A DNA stretch of 64,000 nt from Oceanospirillales bacterium (lineage in GTDB: Bacteria; Pseudomonadota; Gammaproteobacteria; Pseudomonadales; Balneatricaceae). Below, piece after piece: positions 26,229 to 34,827 of the stretch. The stretch lies in NCBI GenBank assembly GCA_018223185.1, contig JAAEYW010000017.1, positions 27,130 through 91,129 of the forward strand, in the 5' to 3' direction. The notes under the pieces were generated by a model that was given only the letters and a program-made list of their open reading frames with translations, searched no databases and was not told the DNA's origin. The position numbers were made by a program, and so were the translations under genes. Numbering within the stretch: position 1 is the stretch's first letter; each line of letters begins with the position of its first letter.

Positions 26229-27638
26229 ATGACTCACACACTGCTTTCTAAACTTATGGGCCGACGCACGTTACTTAAAAGCGCGGTTAAAACCTTCGGT
26301 GCTGTTGCGGTCGGCAGCCTTCTGACGCTGAGTGCTGCTCAGGCCGCCGTGGGCGAGCCGGAAAAAGAGGAGCTTAAGTTCGGCTTTATTAAACTGACCG
26401 ATATGGCGCCACTTGCCATCGCTTATGAAAAAGGCTACTTCGAGGATGAGGGACTCTATGTTCAGCTGGAAGCACAGGCCAACTGGAAAGTACTGCTGGA
26501 CCGGGTTATCGATGGTCAGCTGGATGGTGCCCACATGCTTGCCGGCCAGCCACTGGGCGCAACCATCGGCTTTGGTACTCAGGCACATATTATTACCGCT
26601 TTCAGCATGGACCTGAACGGCAACGCGATTACCGTTTCCAATGATATCTGGGAGCAGATGAAACCCTATGTAGACAAGGATGCCGATGGCAAACCGGTTC
26701 ACCCGATTAAAGCGGATGCGCTGAAACCGGTTGTTGATGCCTATAAAGCTAAAGGAAAACCGTTCAAGATGGGCATGGTGTTCCCGGTATCCACTCACAA
26801 CTACGAGCTGCGTTACTGGCTGGCAGCCGGTGGCATCCACCCGGGTTATTATGCGCCCCTGAAAGGCGATACTGCCGGACAGATTGATGCGGATGCCCTG
26901 CTCTCAGTTACCCCGCCTCCGCAGATGCCTTCTACCATGGAAGCCGGAACTATCTATGGTTATTGCGTTGGCGAGCCATGGAACCAGCAAGCCGTATTTA
27001 AAGGTATCGGTGTACCGGTAGTAACCGACTACGAAATCTGGAAAGACAATCCTGAGAAGGTGTTTGGCGTTTCCAAAGGCTGGGCTGACCAATATCCGAA
27101 CACCCATATTCGCGTGGTTAAAGCGATGATCCGTGCCGCTAAATGGCTGGACGACAATAACAACGGCAACCGCCCTGAGGCGGTCGACATCCTCTCTCGT
27201 CCGGAATATGTGGGTGCGGATTACGATGTTATTGCCAACTCGATGACCGGCACCTTTGAATATGAAAAAGGTGATAAGCGTGAAGTCCCCGACTTCAATG
27301 TCTTCTTCCGCCACAACGCAACCTACCCCTATTACTCTGACGCTATCTGGTATCTGACCCAGATGCGCCGCTGGGGTCAGATTGCCGAGCCTAAGTCTGA
27401 TGAGTGGTTTATGGATACGGCGAAAAAGGTTTACCGCCCGGATATCTACGCCGTGGCAGCTCAGGAACTGATCGCAGAGGGCAAACTGAACGCTAGTGAC
27501 TTCCCTGATTTTGCAACGGAAACCGGCTACAAGGCACCTCAGACTCAGTTTATTGATGGCATCACCTATGATGGCCACAAACCTAATGAGTATCTGACCA
27601 AGTTTAAAATCGGCCTGAAACCCGACAGCAAAATTTAA
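26229..27638 (+). CDS. nrtA: Nitrate ABC transporter substrate-binding protein (NrtA/NasF type)
   Basis: CmpA/NrtA-family receptor of 469 residues. The N-terminus has a twin-arginine type signal ([19 protein letters not shown], then AAQAA cleavage near residue 38). The mature part has [21 protein letters not shown] and the nitrate-pocket region [16 protein letters not shown]. It binds nitrate or nitrite in the periplasm and delivers it to NrtB. It is the first gene of the nrtABC unit and follows a sigma-54 promoter and an attenuator leader. It lacks a lipobox. Confidence 0.92.
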   Translation: MTHTLLSKLMGRRTLLKSAVKTFGAVAVGSLLTLSAAQAAVGEPEKEELKFGFIKLTDMAPLAIAYEKGYFEDEGLYVQLEAQANWKVLLDRVIDGQLDGAHMLAGQPLGATIGFGTQAHIITAFSMDLNGNAITVSNDIWEQMKPYVDKDADGKPVHPIKADALKPVVDAYKAKGKPFKMGMVFPVSTHNYELRYWLAAGGIHPGYYAPLKGDTAGQIDADALLSVTPPPQMPSTMEAGTIYGYCVGEPWNQQAVFKGIGVPVVTDYEIWKDNPEKVFGVSKGWADQYPNTHIRVVKAMIRAAKWLDDNNNGNRPEAVDILSRPEYVGADYDVIANSMTGTFEYEKGDKREVPDFNVFFRHNATYPYYSDAIWYLTQMRRWGQIAEPKSDEWFMDTAKKVYRPDIYAVAAQELIAEGKLNASDFPDFATETGYKAPQTQFIDGITYDGHKPNEYLTKFKIGLKPDSKI

Positions 27639-27690
27639 CGGATTAAAGCGCTTGTGAATAAGCCTTCAGGCACCCCGAAAAAAAACCAAA

Positions 27691-27709
27691 GGGTCGCCCT
27701 GGGCGACCC
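27691..27709 (+). other. Intercistronic hairpin between nrtA and nrtB
   Basis: GGGTCGCC-CTG-GGCGACCC is a perfect 8-bp stem without a T-run. Such hairpins after binding-protein genes protect the upstream mRNA and raise receptor levels over permease. Confidence 0.6.
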
Positions 27710-27723
27710 GATGGAGACTGATT

Positions 27724-28707
27724 ATGAGTAGCATGGCACTGAAACTGTTAAAGCCTTTAGGCTTCCCGGATAAGCTGAATCTGGCTTCGCTGATCAAAGC
27801 ACTGGTTGTTCCCATGAGCGGCATTCTGATATTCCTGTTTATCTGGAATATCGGTGCCCGGAATATCCATACCTCACTGGGGGAGTTTCCGGGTCCCGCA
27901 CAAGTCTATGAGCAGAGTAAAAACCTGCTGAATGAACACAATAGAGAGCGACAGAAAGAGGCGGATTTCTATCAGCGCCAGGATGATCGTAATGCCAAAA
28001 AACTGGCAAAAAATCCCGACGCCGAAATTAAGATACGCTCCTATACCGGCAAAGCGACCTTTATCGATCAGATCGGCACCAGCCTGGTAACGGTGCTGGC
28101 CGGTTTTTTTGCGGCGTCCCTGATCGCCATCCCGGCGGGTATTGTCATCGGCCTGAATAAAACCCTCTACAGTGCGTTTAACCCAGTGATTCAGCTGTTT
28201 AAACCGGTGTCCCCCCTGGCCTGGCTGCCACTGGTGACAATGGTTGTCAGTGCAGTATATGTCAGTGATGATCCGATGTTTGCTAAGTCATTTGTGACTT
28301 CACTGATTACGGTGTCGCTGTGCTGTCTGTGGCCCACCCTGCTAAACACAGCAGTGGGCGTCTCGACTATCAGTTCAGACCTGAACAATGTCAGTAAAGT
28401 GCTGCGTCTGTCCTGGCTGACGCATGTCATCAAGATTGTAATTCCATCGGCTATCCCGATGATTTTCACCGGTCTGCGTCTGTCACTGGGGATCGCCTGG
28501 ATGGTTCTGATCGCCGCTGAAATGCTGGCACAAAATCCGGGACTGGGTAAATTTGTCTGGGATGAGTTTCAGAACGGCAGCTCCAACTCACTGGGACGAA
28601 TTATGGTCGCCGTAATTGTGATCGGCCTGATCGGTTTTATGCTGGACCGGATCATGCTGATGCTACAAAAGAAAGTTTCTTGGGATAAGTCCCAGGAATT
28701 ACGTTAA
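27724..28707 (+). CDS. nrtB: Nitrate ABC transporter permease NrtB
   Basis: Inner-membrane permease of 327 residues. A first membrane helix near residue 30 is followed by a charged periplasmic or cytoplasmic stretch (HNRERQKEADFYQRQDDRN), which is common in NrtB of this clade. The permease core follows, with the EAA loop region in SDLNNVSKVLRLSWLTHV and PSAIPMIFTGLRLSLGIAW. It pairs with the ATPase encoded 18 bp downstream. Confidence 0.93.
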   Translation: MSSMALKLLKPLGFPDKLNLASLIKALVVPMSGILIFLFIWNIGARNIHTSLGEFPGPAQVYEQSKNLLNEHNRERQKEADFYQRQDDRNAKKLAKNPDAEIKIRSYTGKATFIDQIGTSLVTVLAGFFAASLIAIPAGIVIGLNKTLYSAFNPVIQLFKPVSPLAWLPLVTMVVSAVYVSDDPMFAKSFVTSLITVSLCCLWPTLLNTAVGVSTISSDLNNVSKVLRLSWLTHVIKIVIPSAIPMIFTGLRLSLGIAWMVLIAAEMLAQNPGLGKFVWDEFQNGSSNSLGRIMVAVIVIGLIGFMLDRIMLMLQKKVSWDKSQELR

Positions 28708-28725
28708 CCGGTAAGGAGCAAGATC

Positions 28726-29634
28726 ATGTCAACTAAAACACATCTGGAGCTTACCGGCGTCGATATCGATTTTCCGACTCCCAGCGGCCCTTTCAAAGCC
28801 CTGAGCAATGTTAACCTGAAGATCAAACGCGGCGAGTTTGTCTCCCTGATCGGCCATTCCGGCTGTGGTAAATCCACCGTTCTGAATATCGTTGCGGGTT
28901 TATATCAGGCAACCAAAGGCGGGGTTTTGCTGGATGGCAAAGAGGTCAACGAACCCGGTCCGGAGCGGGCTGTCGTATTTCAGAACCACTCGCTGCTGCC
29001 CTGGCTCAGCGCTTATGAGAACGTTGAACTGGCGGTAAAGCAGGTCTTTAAAAACAGTAAAACCAAAGCTGAGATGAAAGAGTGGATCGAGCACAACCTG
29101 CATCTGGTGCACATGGATCATGCCATGCATAAACGCCCGGATGAGATCTCCGGTGGTATGAAGCAGCGGGTTGGTATCGCCCGGGCACTGGCGATGGAAC
29201 CTACCGTCATGCTGATGGATGAACCGTTTGGCGCACTGGACGCCCTGACCCGGGCTCACCTGCAGGACTCGCTGATGGAGATTCAGGCCGATCTCAATAA
29301 CACCGTCATTATGATCACACACGATGTTGACGAAGCGGTATTGTTATCAGACCGGATAGTGATGATGACCAATGGCCCTGCTGCAACAGTGGGTGAGATA
29401 CTCGATGTGAAGCTGGAGCGACCGCGCCATCGACTGGAACTGGCTGACGATCCGGAATACAACCACTACCGGGCAGCCGTATTGAGCTTCCTGTATGAAA
29501 AACAGCGTAAGCCTGACGAGGCAGCCGGCCAACCGGAAAAAAACGAAAAAAAAGCCAAATCCAACAATCCGGCACAGAAAGTGCTTAATACTAAACAACA
29601 AGACGCTGAACAAAGAGGTGAAGAAGCAGCCTGA
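28726..29634 (+). CDS. nrtC: Nitrate ABC transporter ATP-binding protein (NrtC/NrtD-like)
   Basis: ABC ATPase of 302 residues: Walker A at residues 43-51 (GHSGCGKST), signature ISGGMKQRVGIARALA, and Walker B with VMLMDEPFGALDAL. It energises nitrate uptake. It lacks the C-terminal receptor-like domain of cyanobacterial NrtC and instead ends in a lysine/glutamine-rich tail of about 40 residues (EKNEKKAKSNN region), which is presumably disordered. A third attenuator leader begins 130 bp downstream of its stop. Confidence 0.92.
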   Translation: MSTKTHLELTGVDIDFPTPSGPFKALSNVNLKIKRGEFVSLIGHSGCGKSTVLNIVAGLYQATKGGVLLDGKEVNEPGPERAVVFQNHSLLPWLSAYENVELAVKQVFKNSKTKAEMKEWIEHNLHLVHMDHAMHKRPDEISGGMKQRVGIARALAMEPTVMLMDEPFGALDALTRAHLQDSLMEIQADLNNTVIMITHDVDEAVLLSDRIVMMTNGPAATVGEILDVKLERPRHRLELADDPEYNHYRAAVLSFLYEKQRKPDEAAGQPEKNEKKAKSNNPAQKVLNTKQQDAEQRGEEAA

Positions 29635-29765
29635 TTTAGGAAATGGCGATACTTCACCTCCTGATTGCAAACAAAACAAAGACTTAAAGCAATATTTGCC
29701 GGTTAACAGTAGAGTTTCCTAAAATCGAAGCCTCTATAGTTATGCACCACAACAAGGCAAAACAG

Positions 29766-29842
29766 GCGATCCAGCGCACCAAATTGAGCAATGTCGCTCG
29801 GAATCAACCATCATTGTATGGGGGATCCCGGGCGTTTTTTTT
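29766..29842 (+). promoter_or_regulatory. ANTAR-type antitermination leader 2 (upstream of narK)
   Basis: P2 is GAGC-AATGTC-GCTC (29786-29799), with a hexaloop having A1 and G4. Its 3' arm is the start of a long terminator hairpin (29795-29834, 17 positions per arm with three mismatches) followed by eight T residues. A candidate P1, GCG-ATCCAG-CGC, is at 29766-29777. No sigma-54 site is seen; a weak sigma-70 pair (TTGCCG, 18 bases, TAAAAT) lies near 29697-29726, or read-through from nrtC feeds it. Confidence 0.65.
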
Positions 29843-29881
29843 GGCTCTGATTTATTAAATCTTAAATCAAAGGCACTTAGT

Positions 29882-31351
29882 ATGAGTGAAGTTTCCAAGT
29901 TCAATATATTCTCAGTGAAAGGAAAAATGAAAATCCTGCATTTCAGCTGGATGGCATTTTTCATTACCTTCTTTGTCTGGTTTAACCACGCACCACTGCT
30001 GGGTGCCATTGCTGACTCTCTTGGACTGACTAAATCAGAGATCAAAACTCTGCTGATCCTGAACGTGGCACTGACCATTCCGGCCCGGATCATTATAGGT
30101 ATGCTGACCGACAAGTATGGCCCCCGCATCACCTACGCCGCCCTGCTGTTTTTATCCAGTATCCCCTGCTTTATTTTCGCGCTGGCAGATAACTTTGCCG
30201 AAGCCGCTATCTCCCGCTTTTTACTGGGTTTTGTGGGCGCAGGCTTCGTCATCGGTATCCGTATGGTAAGTGAGTGGTTCCCGGCGAATGAACTGGGAAC
30301 GGCTGAAGGTATCTATGGCGGCTGGGGCAACTTTGGTTCTGCCGCGGCAGCCATGCTACTGCCAACACTGGCACTGCTGTTTGGCGGTGAAGATGGCTGG
30401 CGCTATGCCGTCGCCCTGACCGGCCTTATCAGCCTGGTATTCAGTTTCATCTGGTATGCTAATGTATCGGATACGCCGAAGGGCTCTACTTACTTTAAAC
30501 CGAAAAAGATCGGCGGACTCGAAGTGACCAGTAAAGGTGATTTTCTGTTTCTTCTGATTATGAAGATTCCGATGTATGCCGCACTGGCGTTGCTGACCTG
30601 GAAACTGTCTCCTGCCGGGGTCAATATTATCAGCGATACCGCAGCACTGATGATCAATCTATCGCTGGCGGCCATCTTTATCTATGACTGCTACAGTGCT
30701 TACAATGTTAACCGCGAGATTTTTACCACACCGGTACCTGAAATCGAGCAGTATAAGTTCAAGCAGGTTGCGGTACTGAATATTCTCTACTTCGCAACCT
30801 TTGGTTCTGAACTGGCGGTGGTATCGATGCTACCTCTGTTCTTTGCCGAGGTATTTGATCTGGATATGGTCGTTGCGGGTCTGCTGGCCTCAGCCTATGC
30901 CTTTATGAATCTGATGTCCCGCCCCGGCGGCGGCTGGATCAGCGATCGCTGCGGCCGTAAAAAGACCCTGCTGATACTGACCGCAGGCCTGGCTGTAGGG
31001 TATGGCCTGATGTCTATGATTGACAGCAGCTGGCCACTGATTGTCGCGGTTATTACCGCAATGGCCTGTTCGTTTTTTGTACAAGCCGGTGAAGGTGCTG
31101 TTTTTGCTGTAGTCCCACTGATTAAACGTCGTCTGACTGGCCAGGTTGCAGGCATGACCGGAGCCTACGGTAATGTGGGCGCGGTATTCTATCTGACAGT
31201 ATTGTCTATGGTAAGCTACCAGACATTCTTTACGGTAATCGCGGCCACGGCGGTAGTGGGTTTTATCACTTTATTTTTCCTGGAAGAGCCCAGAGGCCAC
31301 ATGGCAGAAGTGAATGATGATGGCACGGTAGAACTGATCAGCGTGACCTGA
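29882..31351 (+). CDS. Nitrate/nitrite MFS transporter (NarK/NasA family)
   Basis: Major facilitator of 489 residues with about 12 membrane segments. Nitrate-signature features are visible: [13 protein letters not shown] in helix 1, [14 protein letters not shown] between helices 2 and 3, [19 protein letters not shown], and [16 protein letters not shown] in the second half (the NS-type glycine runs). It imports nitrate or exchanges nitrite. Having it beside an ABC nitrate importer gives the cell both a low- and a high-affinity route. An attenuator leader of its own precedes it. Confidence 0.92.
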   Translation: MSEVSKFNIFSVKGKMKILHFSWMAFFITFFVWFNHAPLLGAIADSLGLTKSEIKTLLILNVALTIPARIIIGMLTDKYGPRITYAALLFLSSIPCFIFALADNFAEAAISRFLLGFVGAGFVIGIRMVSEWFPANELGTAEGIYGGWGNFGSAAAAMLLPTLALLFGGEDGWRYAVALTGLISLVFSFIWYANVSDTPKGSTYFKPKKIGGLEVTSKGDFLFLLIMKIPMYAALALLTWKLSPAGVNIISDTAALMINLSLAAIFIYDCYSAYNVNREIFTTPVPEIEQYKFKQVAVLNILYFATFGSELAVVSMLPLFFAEVFDLDMVVAGLLASAYAFMNLMSRPGGGWISDRCGRKKTLLILTAGLAVGYGLMSMIDSSWPLIVAVITAMACSFFVQAGEGAVFAVVPLIKRRLTGQVAGMTGAYGNVGAVFYLTVLSMVSYQTFFTVIAATAVVGFITLFFLEEPRGHMAEVNDDGTVELISVT

Positions 31352-31360
31352 AGAAGCACC

Positions 31361-31398
31361 GCTGTCTGGTTACTGTTTTCGGACAGTGACCGGACGGC
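31361..31398 (+). other. Hairpin between narK and the kinase/phosphatase gene
   Basis: A 16-bp stem (arms from GCTGTCTGGTTACTGT and ACAGTGACCGGACGGC, three G-U pairs) closes the hexaloop TTTCGG. There is no T-run after it, so it is not a plain terminator; it may be a processing or stability element. Confidence 0.5.
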
Positions 31399-31437
31399 AC
31401 CCCCTTTGTTACAGGTGAAAGTGTTACTGGTGAAAGT

Positions 31438-33189
31438 ATGACCGCACAACAACGCCCGCAAGAATCCCCCGCTGAACTCAATGTCAGCTTTGGCGGCTAT
31501 TCAACCGCAGGACAAAAACCGGTCAATCAGGACGCCTTTGCGGCCCACCTGCCAATGAATAGCAGCGCCCGTTTTAAGGGTGCTGCTGCTGCGATTGCCG
31601 ATGGAGTCAGTAGCTGCGAAGACTCCCATATTGCAAGTCAGACCTCAGTCACCAGTTTTATAGAAGACTACTTCAGCACCCCTGACAGCTGGAGCGTCAA
31701 ACAATCCGTTTCGCGTGTTGTGACAGGCCTTAATAGCTGGCTGTATCAGCAAAACAGCACCTCAGCTGCCAACCGCGACAGCATGCTGACAACCTTTTCA
31801 GCCCTGATTATCAAATCCAATACCCTGCATGCCTTCCATGTCGGTGACTCCCGCATCTGGCATTTTCATAACCAACAGCTGGAACAACTGACCACCGACC
31901 ATAACCGCATTGAAGGCGGTAAAAATTACCTATCCAGGGCGCTGGGTGCTGACCGGCACCTTGAGGTCGATTATTCGCAACAGGAGCTAATCGTTGGTGA
32001 TCTGCTGATGCTCAGCACCGATGGAGTACATGAGTTTCTCTCCGCCAGTGAATTAAAAAGCCTGTTAACCAGTGCCGCCACTGACGACCTTGAAACGGTC
32101 GCACAAACAATTGTTGAACACGCCCTGGCTAAAGGCAGCGATGATAATCTGACCGTTCTGCTGGTAAGTATTAATCATTTACCAGCGGAGACACTGGAGG
32201 AGAACCATCGTAAGCTCACCCGTTTACCAATCCCTCCGGTCATGAACGTAGGCAACAGGATTGATGATTATGAAGTACTGGATATTATTTTCAGCGGCAC
32301 CCGCAGCCATATGTACAAGGTACGGGAACTCAGCAGCGGCAATATTTATACACTGAAAGCCCCCTCAATTAATTTCAGCGATGATCCGTTGTATCTTGAT
32401 GGTTTTGTCCGCGAAGAATGGGTGGGCCAGCAGATCAACCATGCCAATGTGATGAAGACCTTCGCACCCGCCGGAGAAAAGAAATTTCTCTATTATCTGG
32501 GGGAGTATATTGAAGGCATCAACCTGCGCCAGTGGATGGATGATCATCCCCAACCGGCACCAGAGCTGGTACGCCCTATCATTCAGCAGGCGATCAAGGG
32601 ACTCCGGGCGTTCCAGAGGCAGGGGATGGTGCACCAGGATCTGAAACCGGAAAATATCATGCTCAACCATGACGGTCAGATCAAGATTCTGGATTTTGGC
32701 ACGGTTCTTATCGCTGGTATAAACGAGCTGGGATCGCCATTGGATAAGTCGATACCACAGGGTTCGGTAAACTATATCGCTCCTGAGTACCTGATGGGAC
32801 AAAAAGGCAGCTTCAGATCAGATCTGTTCTCACTGGCGGTGATCAGTTACGAGATGCTCACCGGCACTCTGCCGTTTAAAGAGCAATCGGTGAAACAGAT
32901 CAGTATCGATAATTTTTCAGACCTCAGTTATCGTCCGGCACGACACCATCGTAAAGACCTGCCTTTATGGATGGAGGGCTGCCTGAAGAAAGCCCTGCAA
33001 CCCAATCCGATTCACCGTTATCAGGCGCTGTCCGAATTCATTCAGGATTTTACGACGCCCAATCAGAAACTTGCGGAAGCGATCAACAGGCAACCACTGA
33101 TCCAGAAGAATCCGGTAATGGTGTGGCAGGTTCTCTGTCTGCTGTTGCTGATCTCTGATCTTGTTCTGCTGTATCTGTATACCCGCTAA
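31438..33189 (+). CDS. Fused PP2C-type phosphatase / Ser-Thr protein kinase with C-terminal membrane anchor
   Basis: Protein of 583 residues. The N-terminal PP2C domain (about 10-245) has AIADGVSSCEDS, FHVGDSRIW, LLMLSTDGVHEFL and GSDDNLTVLLV, giving the acidic metal ligands. The kinase domain (about 275-540) has the VAIK-type Lys307 in YTLKAP, the catalytic loop HQDLKPEN with Asp401 and DFG at 419-421. HQD replaces the usual HRD. One hydrophobic helix ends the protein. It sits between the nitrate transporter and nitrite/nitrate reductase genes, a recurring place in Pseudomonas-like nas loci. A role in post-translational control of nitrate uptake or reduction is plausible but not shown. Confidence 0.9.
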   Translation: MTAQQRPQESPAELNVSFGGYSTAGQKPVNQDAFAAHLPMNSSARFKGAAAAIADGVSSCEDSHIASQTSVTSFIEDYFSTPDSWSVKQSVSRVVTGLNSWLYQQNSTSAANRDSMLTTFSALIIKSNTLHAFHVGDSRIWHFHNQQLEQLTTDHNRIEGGKNYLSRALGADRHLEVDYSQQELIVGDLLMLSTDGVHEFLSASELKSLLTSAATDDLETVAQTIVEHALAKGSDDNLTVLLVSINHLPAETLEENHRKLTRLPIPPVMNVGNRIDDYEVLDIIFSGTRSHMYKVRELSSGNIYTLKAPSINFSDDPLYLDGFVREEWVGQQINHANVMKTFAPAGEKKFLYYLGEYIEGINLRQWMDDHPQPAPELVRPIIQQAIKGLRAFQRQGMVHQDLKPENIMLNHDGQIKILDFGTVLIAGINELGSPLDKSIPQGSVNYIAPEYLMGQKGSFRSDLFSLAVISYEMLTGTLPFKEQSVKQISIDNFSDLSYRPARHHRKDLPLWMEGCLKKALQPNPIHRYQALSEFIQDFTTPNQKLAEAINRQPLIQKNPVMVWQVLCLLLLISDLVLLYLYTR

Positions 33190-33195
33190 ATTATG

Positions 33196-33240
33196 GCACC
33201 GCAAAGGTGCAGGATCTGACCGATTTAGCACTATTGGTGC
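33196..33240. promoter_or_regulatory. NtrC-like binding sites upstream of the nas operon
   Basis: GCACCGCAAAGGTGC (33196-33210) is an exact GCACC-N5-GGTGC dyad. A second, shortened one, GCACTATTGGTGC (33228-33240), lies 30 bp on. They are about 80-130 bp upstream of the sigma-54 promoter. Confidence 0.7.
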
Positions 33241-33318
33241 ACTAAAAATGTTGCCCGCATGTACAAACAACAACCAAAAACATGATAAGCCATTGTTTTT
33301 TAATATTTAAAATATAAA

Positions 33319-33334
33319 TGGCATAGCACCTGCA
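33319..33334 (+). promoter_or_regulatory. Sigma-54 promoter of the nasC-nirBD-nasA operon
   Basis: TGGCATAGCACCTGCA has GG and GC 12 bases apart, the -24/-12 pattern. The start should fall near 33345, at the foot of leader hairpin P1. Confidence 0.77.
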
Positions 33335-33345
33335 TTAACTAACAT

Positions 33346-33436
33346 GCCTATCTTAGGCTTCTCATATTTTTTGGACAATGGTGTTCATCCTCCAGTACTT
33401 CGCACTCGTACTGGTTGGTGAATGCCATTTTTTTTT
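33346..33436 (+). promoter_or_regulatory. ANTAR-type antitermination leader 3 (upstream of nasC)
   Basis: P1 is GCCT-ATCTT-AGGC (33346-33358). P2 is GGAC-AATGGT-GTTC (33373-33386), with hexaloop A1 and G4. The terminator hairpin starts inside the P2 loop at 33377 and has arms around CCAGTAC / GTACTGG, then nine T residues ending at 33436. The layout and spacing match leader 1. Confidence 0.75.
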
Positions 33437-33447
33437 GGATTTTTTTT

Positions 33448-34827
33448 ATGGCCAAAGTAGATCTCATCATTATCGGTAACGGCATGTCAGGCGGGCGGTT
33501 GCTGAACGAGATTCTGAAGCGTGATCCGGATCGCTTCCGGATAACCGTATTCGGCGCCGAAGGCTGTGCCAACTACAATCGCATTATGCTTTCGCCGGTG
33601 CTTGCCGGAGAGATCAGAGCCGATGACATTATCACTCACTCAGAACAGTGGTACCGGGATCACAACATTACCCTGCATAGTAACGATCCGGTTATCGCTA
33701 TCGACGCTGAAAGCCGGACCCTGACCTGCCAAAGCGGCAGCCTGTTTAGCTATGACACGCTGGTGCTGGCCACCGGCTCTGATGCCGTGATTCCTCCTGC
33801 AGCCCGCGACTGTGACCTGGATGGCATACTCAGCTTCCGCAATCTGGCGGATATTGATCGGATCATGAGCAGAGCCGGCAACTCCCGTCACGCAACCGTT
33901 ATCGGCGGTGGTCTACTGGGACTCGAAGCCGCCTGGGGGTTACGCCAGCAAGGACTGGAAGTCACCGTGATCCACCGGGGTGGCTGGTTGCTCAACCGGC
34001 AGCTTGACCCCGCTGCGGGCAAACTGCTGCAGCAGTCACTGGAAGCACGTGGCATCAGCTTCCGGCTGAATGCCGAAATCACTCAGTTCAGTGCGAATCA
34101 AACGTTATATTCCGATGAGAGCTCTGCTATTCGGGCTGGCGACTCAGAAAGCGAAGTGCACCCAATCTCTGTGAAGCCCTCTCTCCAGCAAATTACCCTG
34201 AATGACGGCACGGTATTAAATACCTGCCTGGCTGTTATCGCAATCGGTATAACCCCAAACCATAAGCTGGCAAAGATCAGCGGATTCGATTGCGACAGAG
34301 GGGTTCTGGTCAATGACCGGATGCAGAGCTCTCATCCGAATATATACGCGCTGGGTGAATGCACTCAGTTTGGCAACCACACCTTTGGTCTGGTCGCCCC
34401 GCTATGGGATCAGGCAATGGTACTGGCGGACCAGCTGTGTCAGAGCAGCGACAGCCGCTTCAGTGTGCAGCCCTGCGCAACCAAACTGAAGGTGTCCGGT
34501 ATCGATCTGTTTTCCGCAGGTGAGTTTCTTGATTCCCCGGAGACCGAATCAGTGGTCTGTCAGGACACCACCAGCGGTGTTTACCGCAAACTAATTTTCC
34601 GTGACCAGATACTCACCGGCGTCGTCCTTTATGGCGCTGTTAACGATGGTAACTGGTATTTCGAACTGATTCAGGCCCAGCAGCAGGCACAACACCTGGC
34701 ACCGGAGCTGATTTTTGGCCGGCGTTACTGCGATGCTGAATCAATTTCCCGATTAACCCCTGTGGGTGTAGAACAAGTCCAGACTTCAGCACCTGAATTA
34801 AGTCTGGCAACAGGAGCGTCCTCATGA
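33448..34827 (+). CDS. nasC: NAD(P)H-dependent FAD oxidoreductase, assimilatory nitrate reductase electron-transfer subunit (NasC-like)
   Basis: Flavoprotein of 459 residues like the N-terminal half of NirB. The FAD motif is IIIGNGMSGGRLL, the NAD(P)H motif is TVIGGGLLGLEAAWGLRQQG, and ANYNRIMLSPVLAGE is typical of this group. It would pass electrons from NAD(P)H to NasA, as NasC does in Klebsiella. The start is ATG 33448, following the attenuator's T-run; the ribosome site (GGA) is weak, so translation may be limited. An 11-codon upstream extension lies inside the terminator and is unlikely. It overlaps nirB by 4 bp (ATGA). Confidence 0.87.
   Translation: MAKVDLIIIGNGMSGGRLLNEILKRDPDRFRITVFGAEGCANYNRIMLSPVLAGEIRADDIITHSEQWYRDHNITLHSNDPVIAIDAESRTLTCQSGSLFSYDTLVLATGSDAVIPPAARDCDLDGILSFRNLADIDRIMSRAGNSRHATVIGGGLLGLEAAWGLRQQGLEVTVIHRGGWLLNRQLDPAAGKLLQQSLEARGISFRLNAEITQFSANQTLYSDESSAIRAGDSESEVHPISVKPSLQQITLNDGTVLNTCLAVIAIGITPNHKLAKISGFDCDRGVLVNDRMQSSHPNIYALGECTQFGNHTFGLVAPLWDQAMVLADQLCQSSDSRFSVQPCATKLKVSGIDLFSAGEFLDSPETESVVCQDTTSGVYRKLIFRDQILTGVVLYGAVNDGNWYFELIQAQQQAQHLAPELIFGRRYCDAESISRLTPVGVEQVQTSAPELSLATGASS

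Noticed and set aside
31361..31398. A fourth ANTAR-type leader before the kinase/phosphatase gene
   Set aside because: The hairpin has a TTTCGG loop without A1, no overlapping terminator and no T-run.
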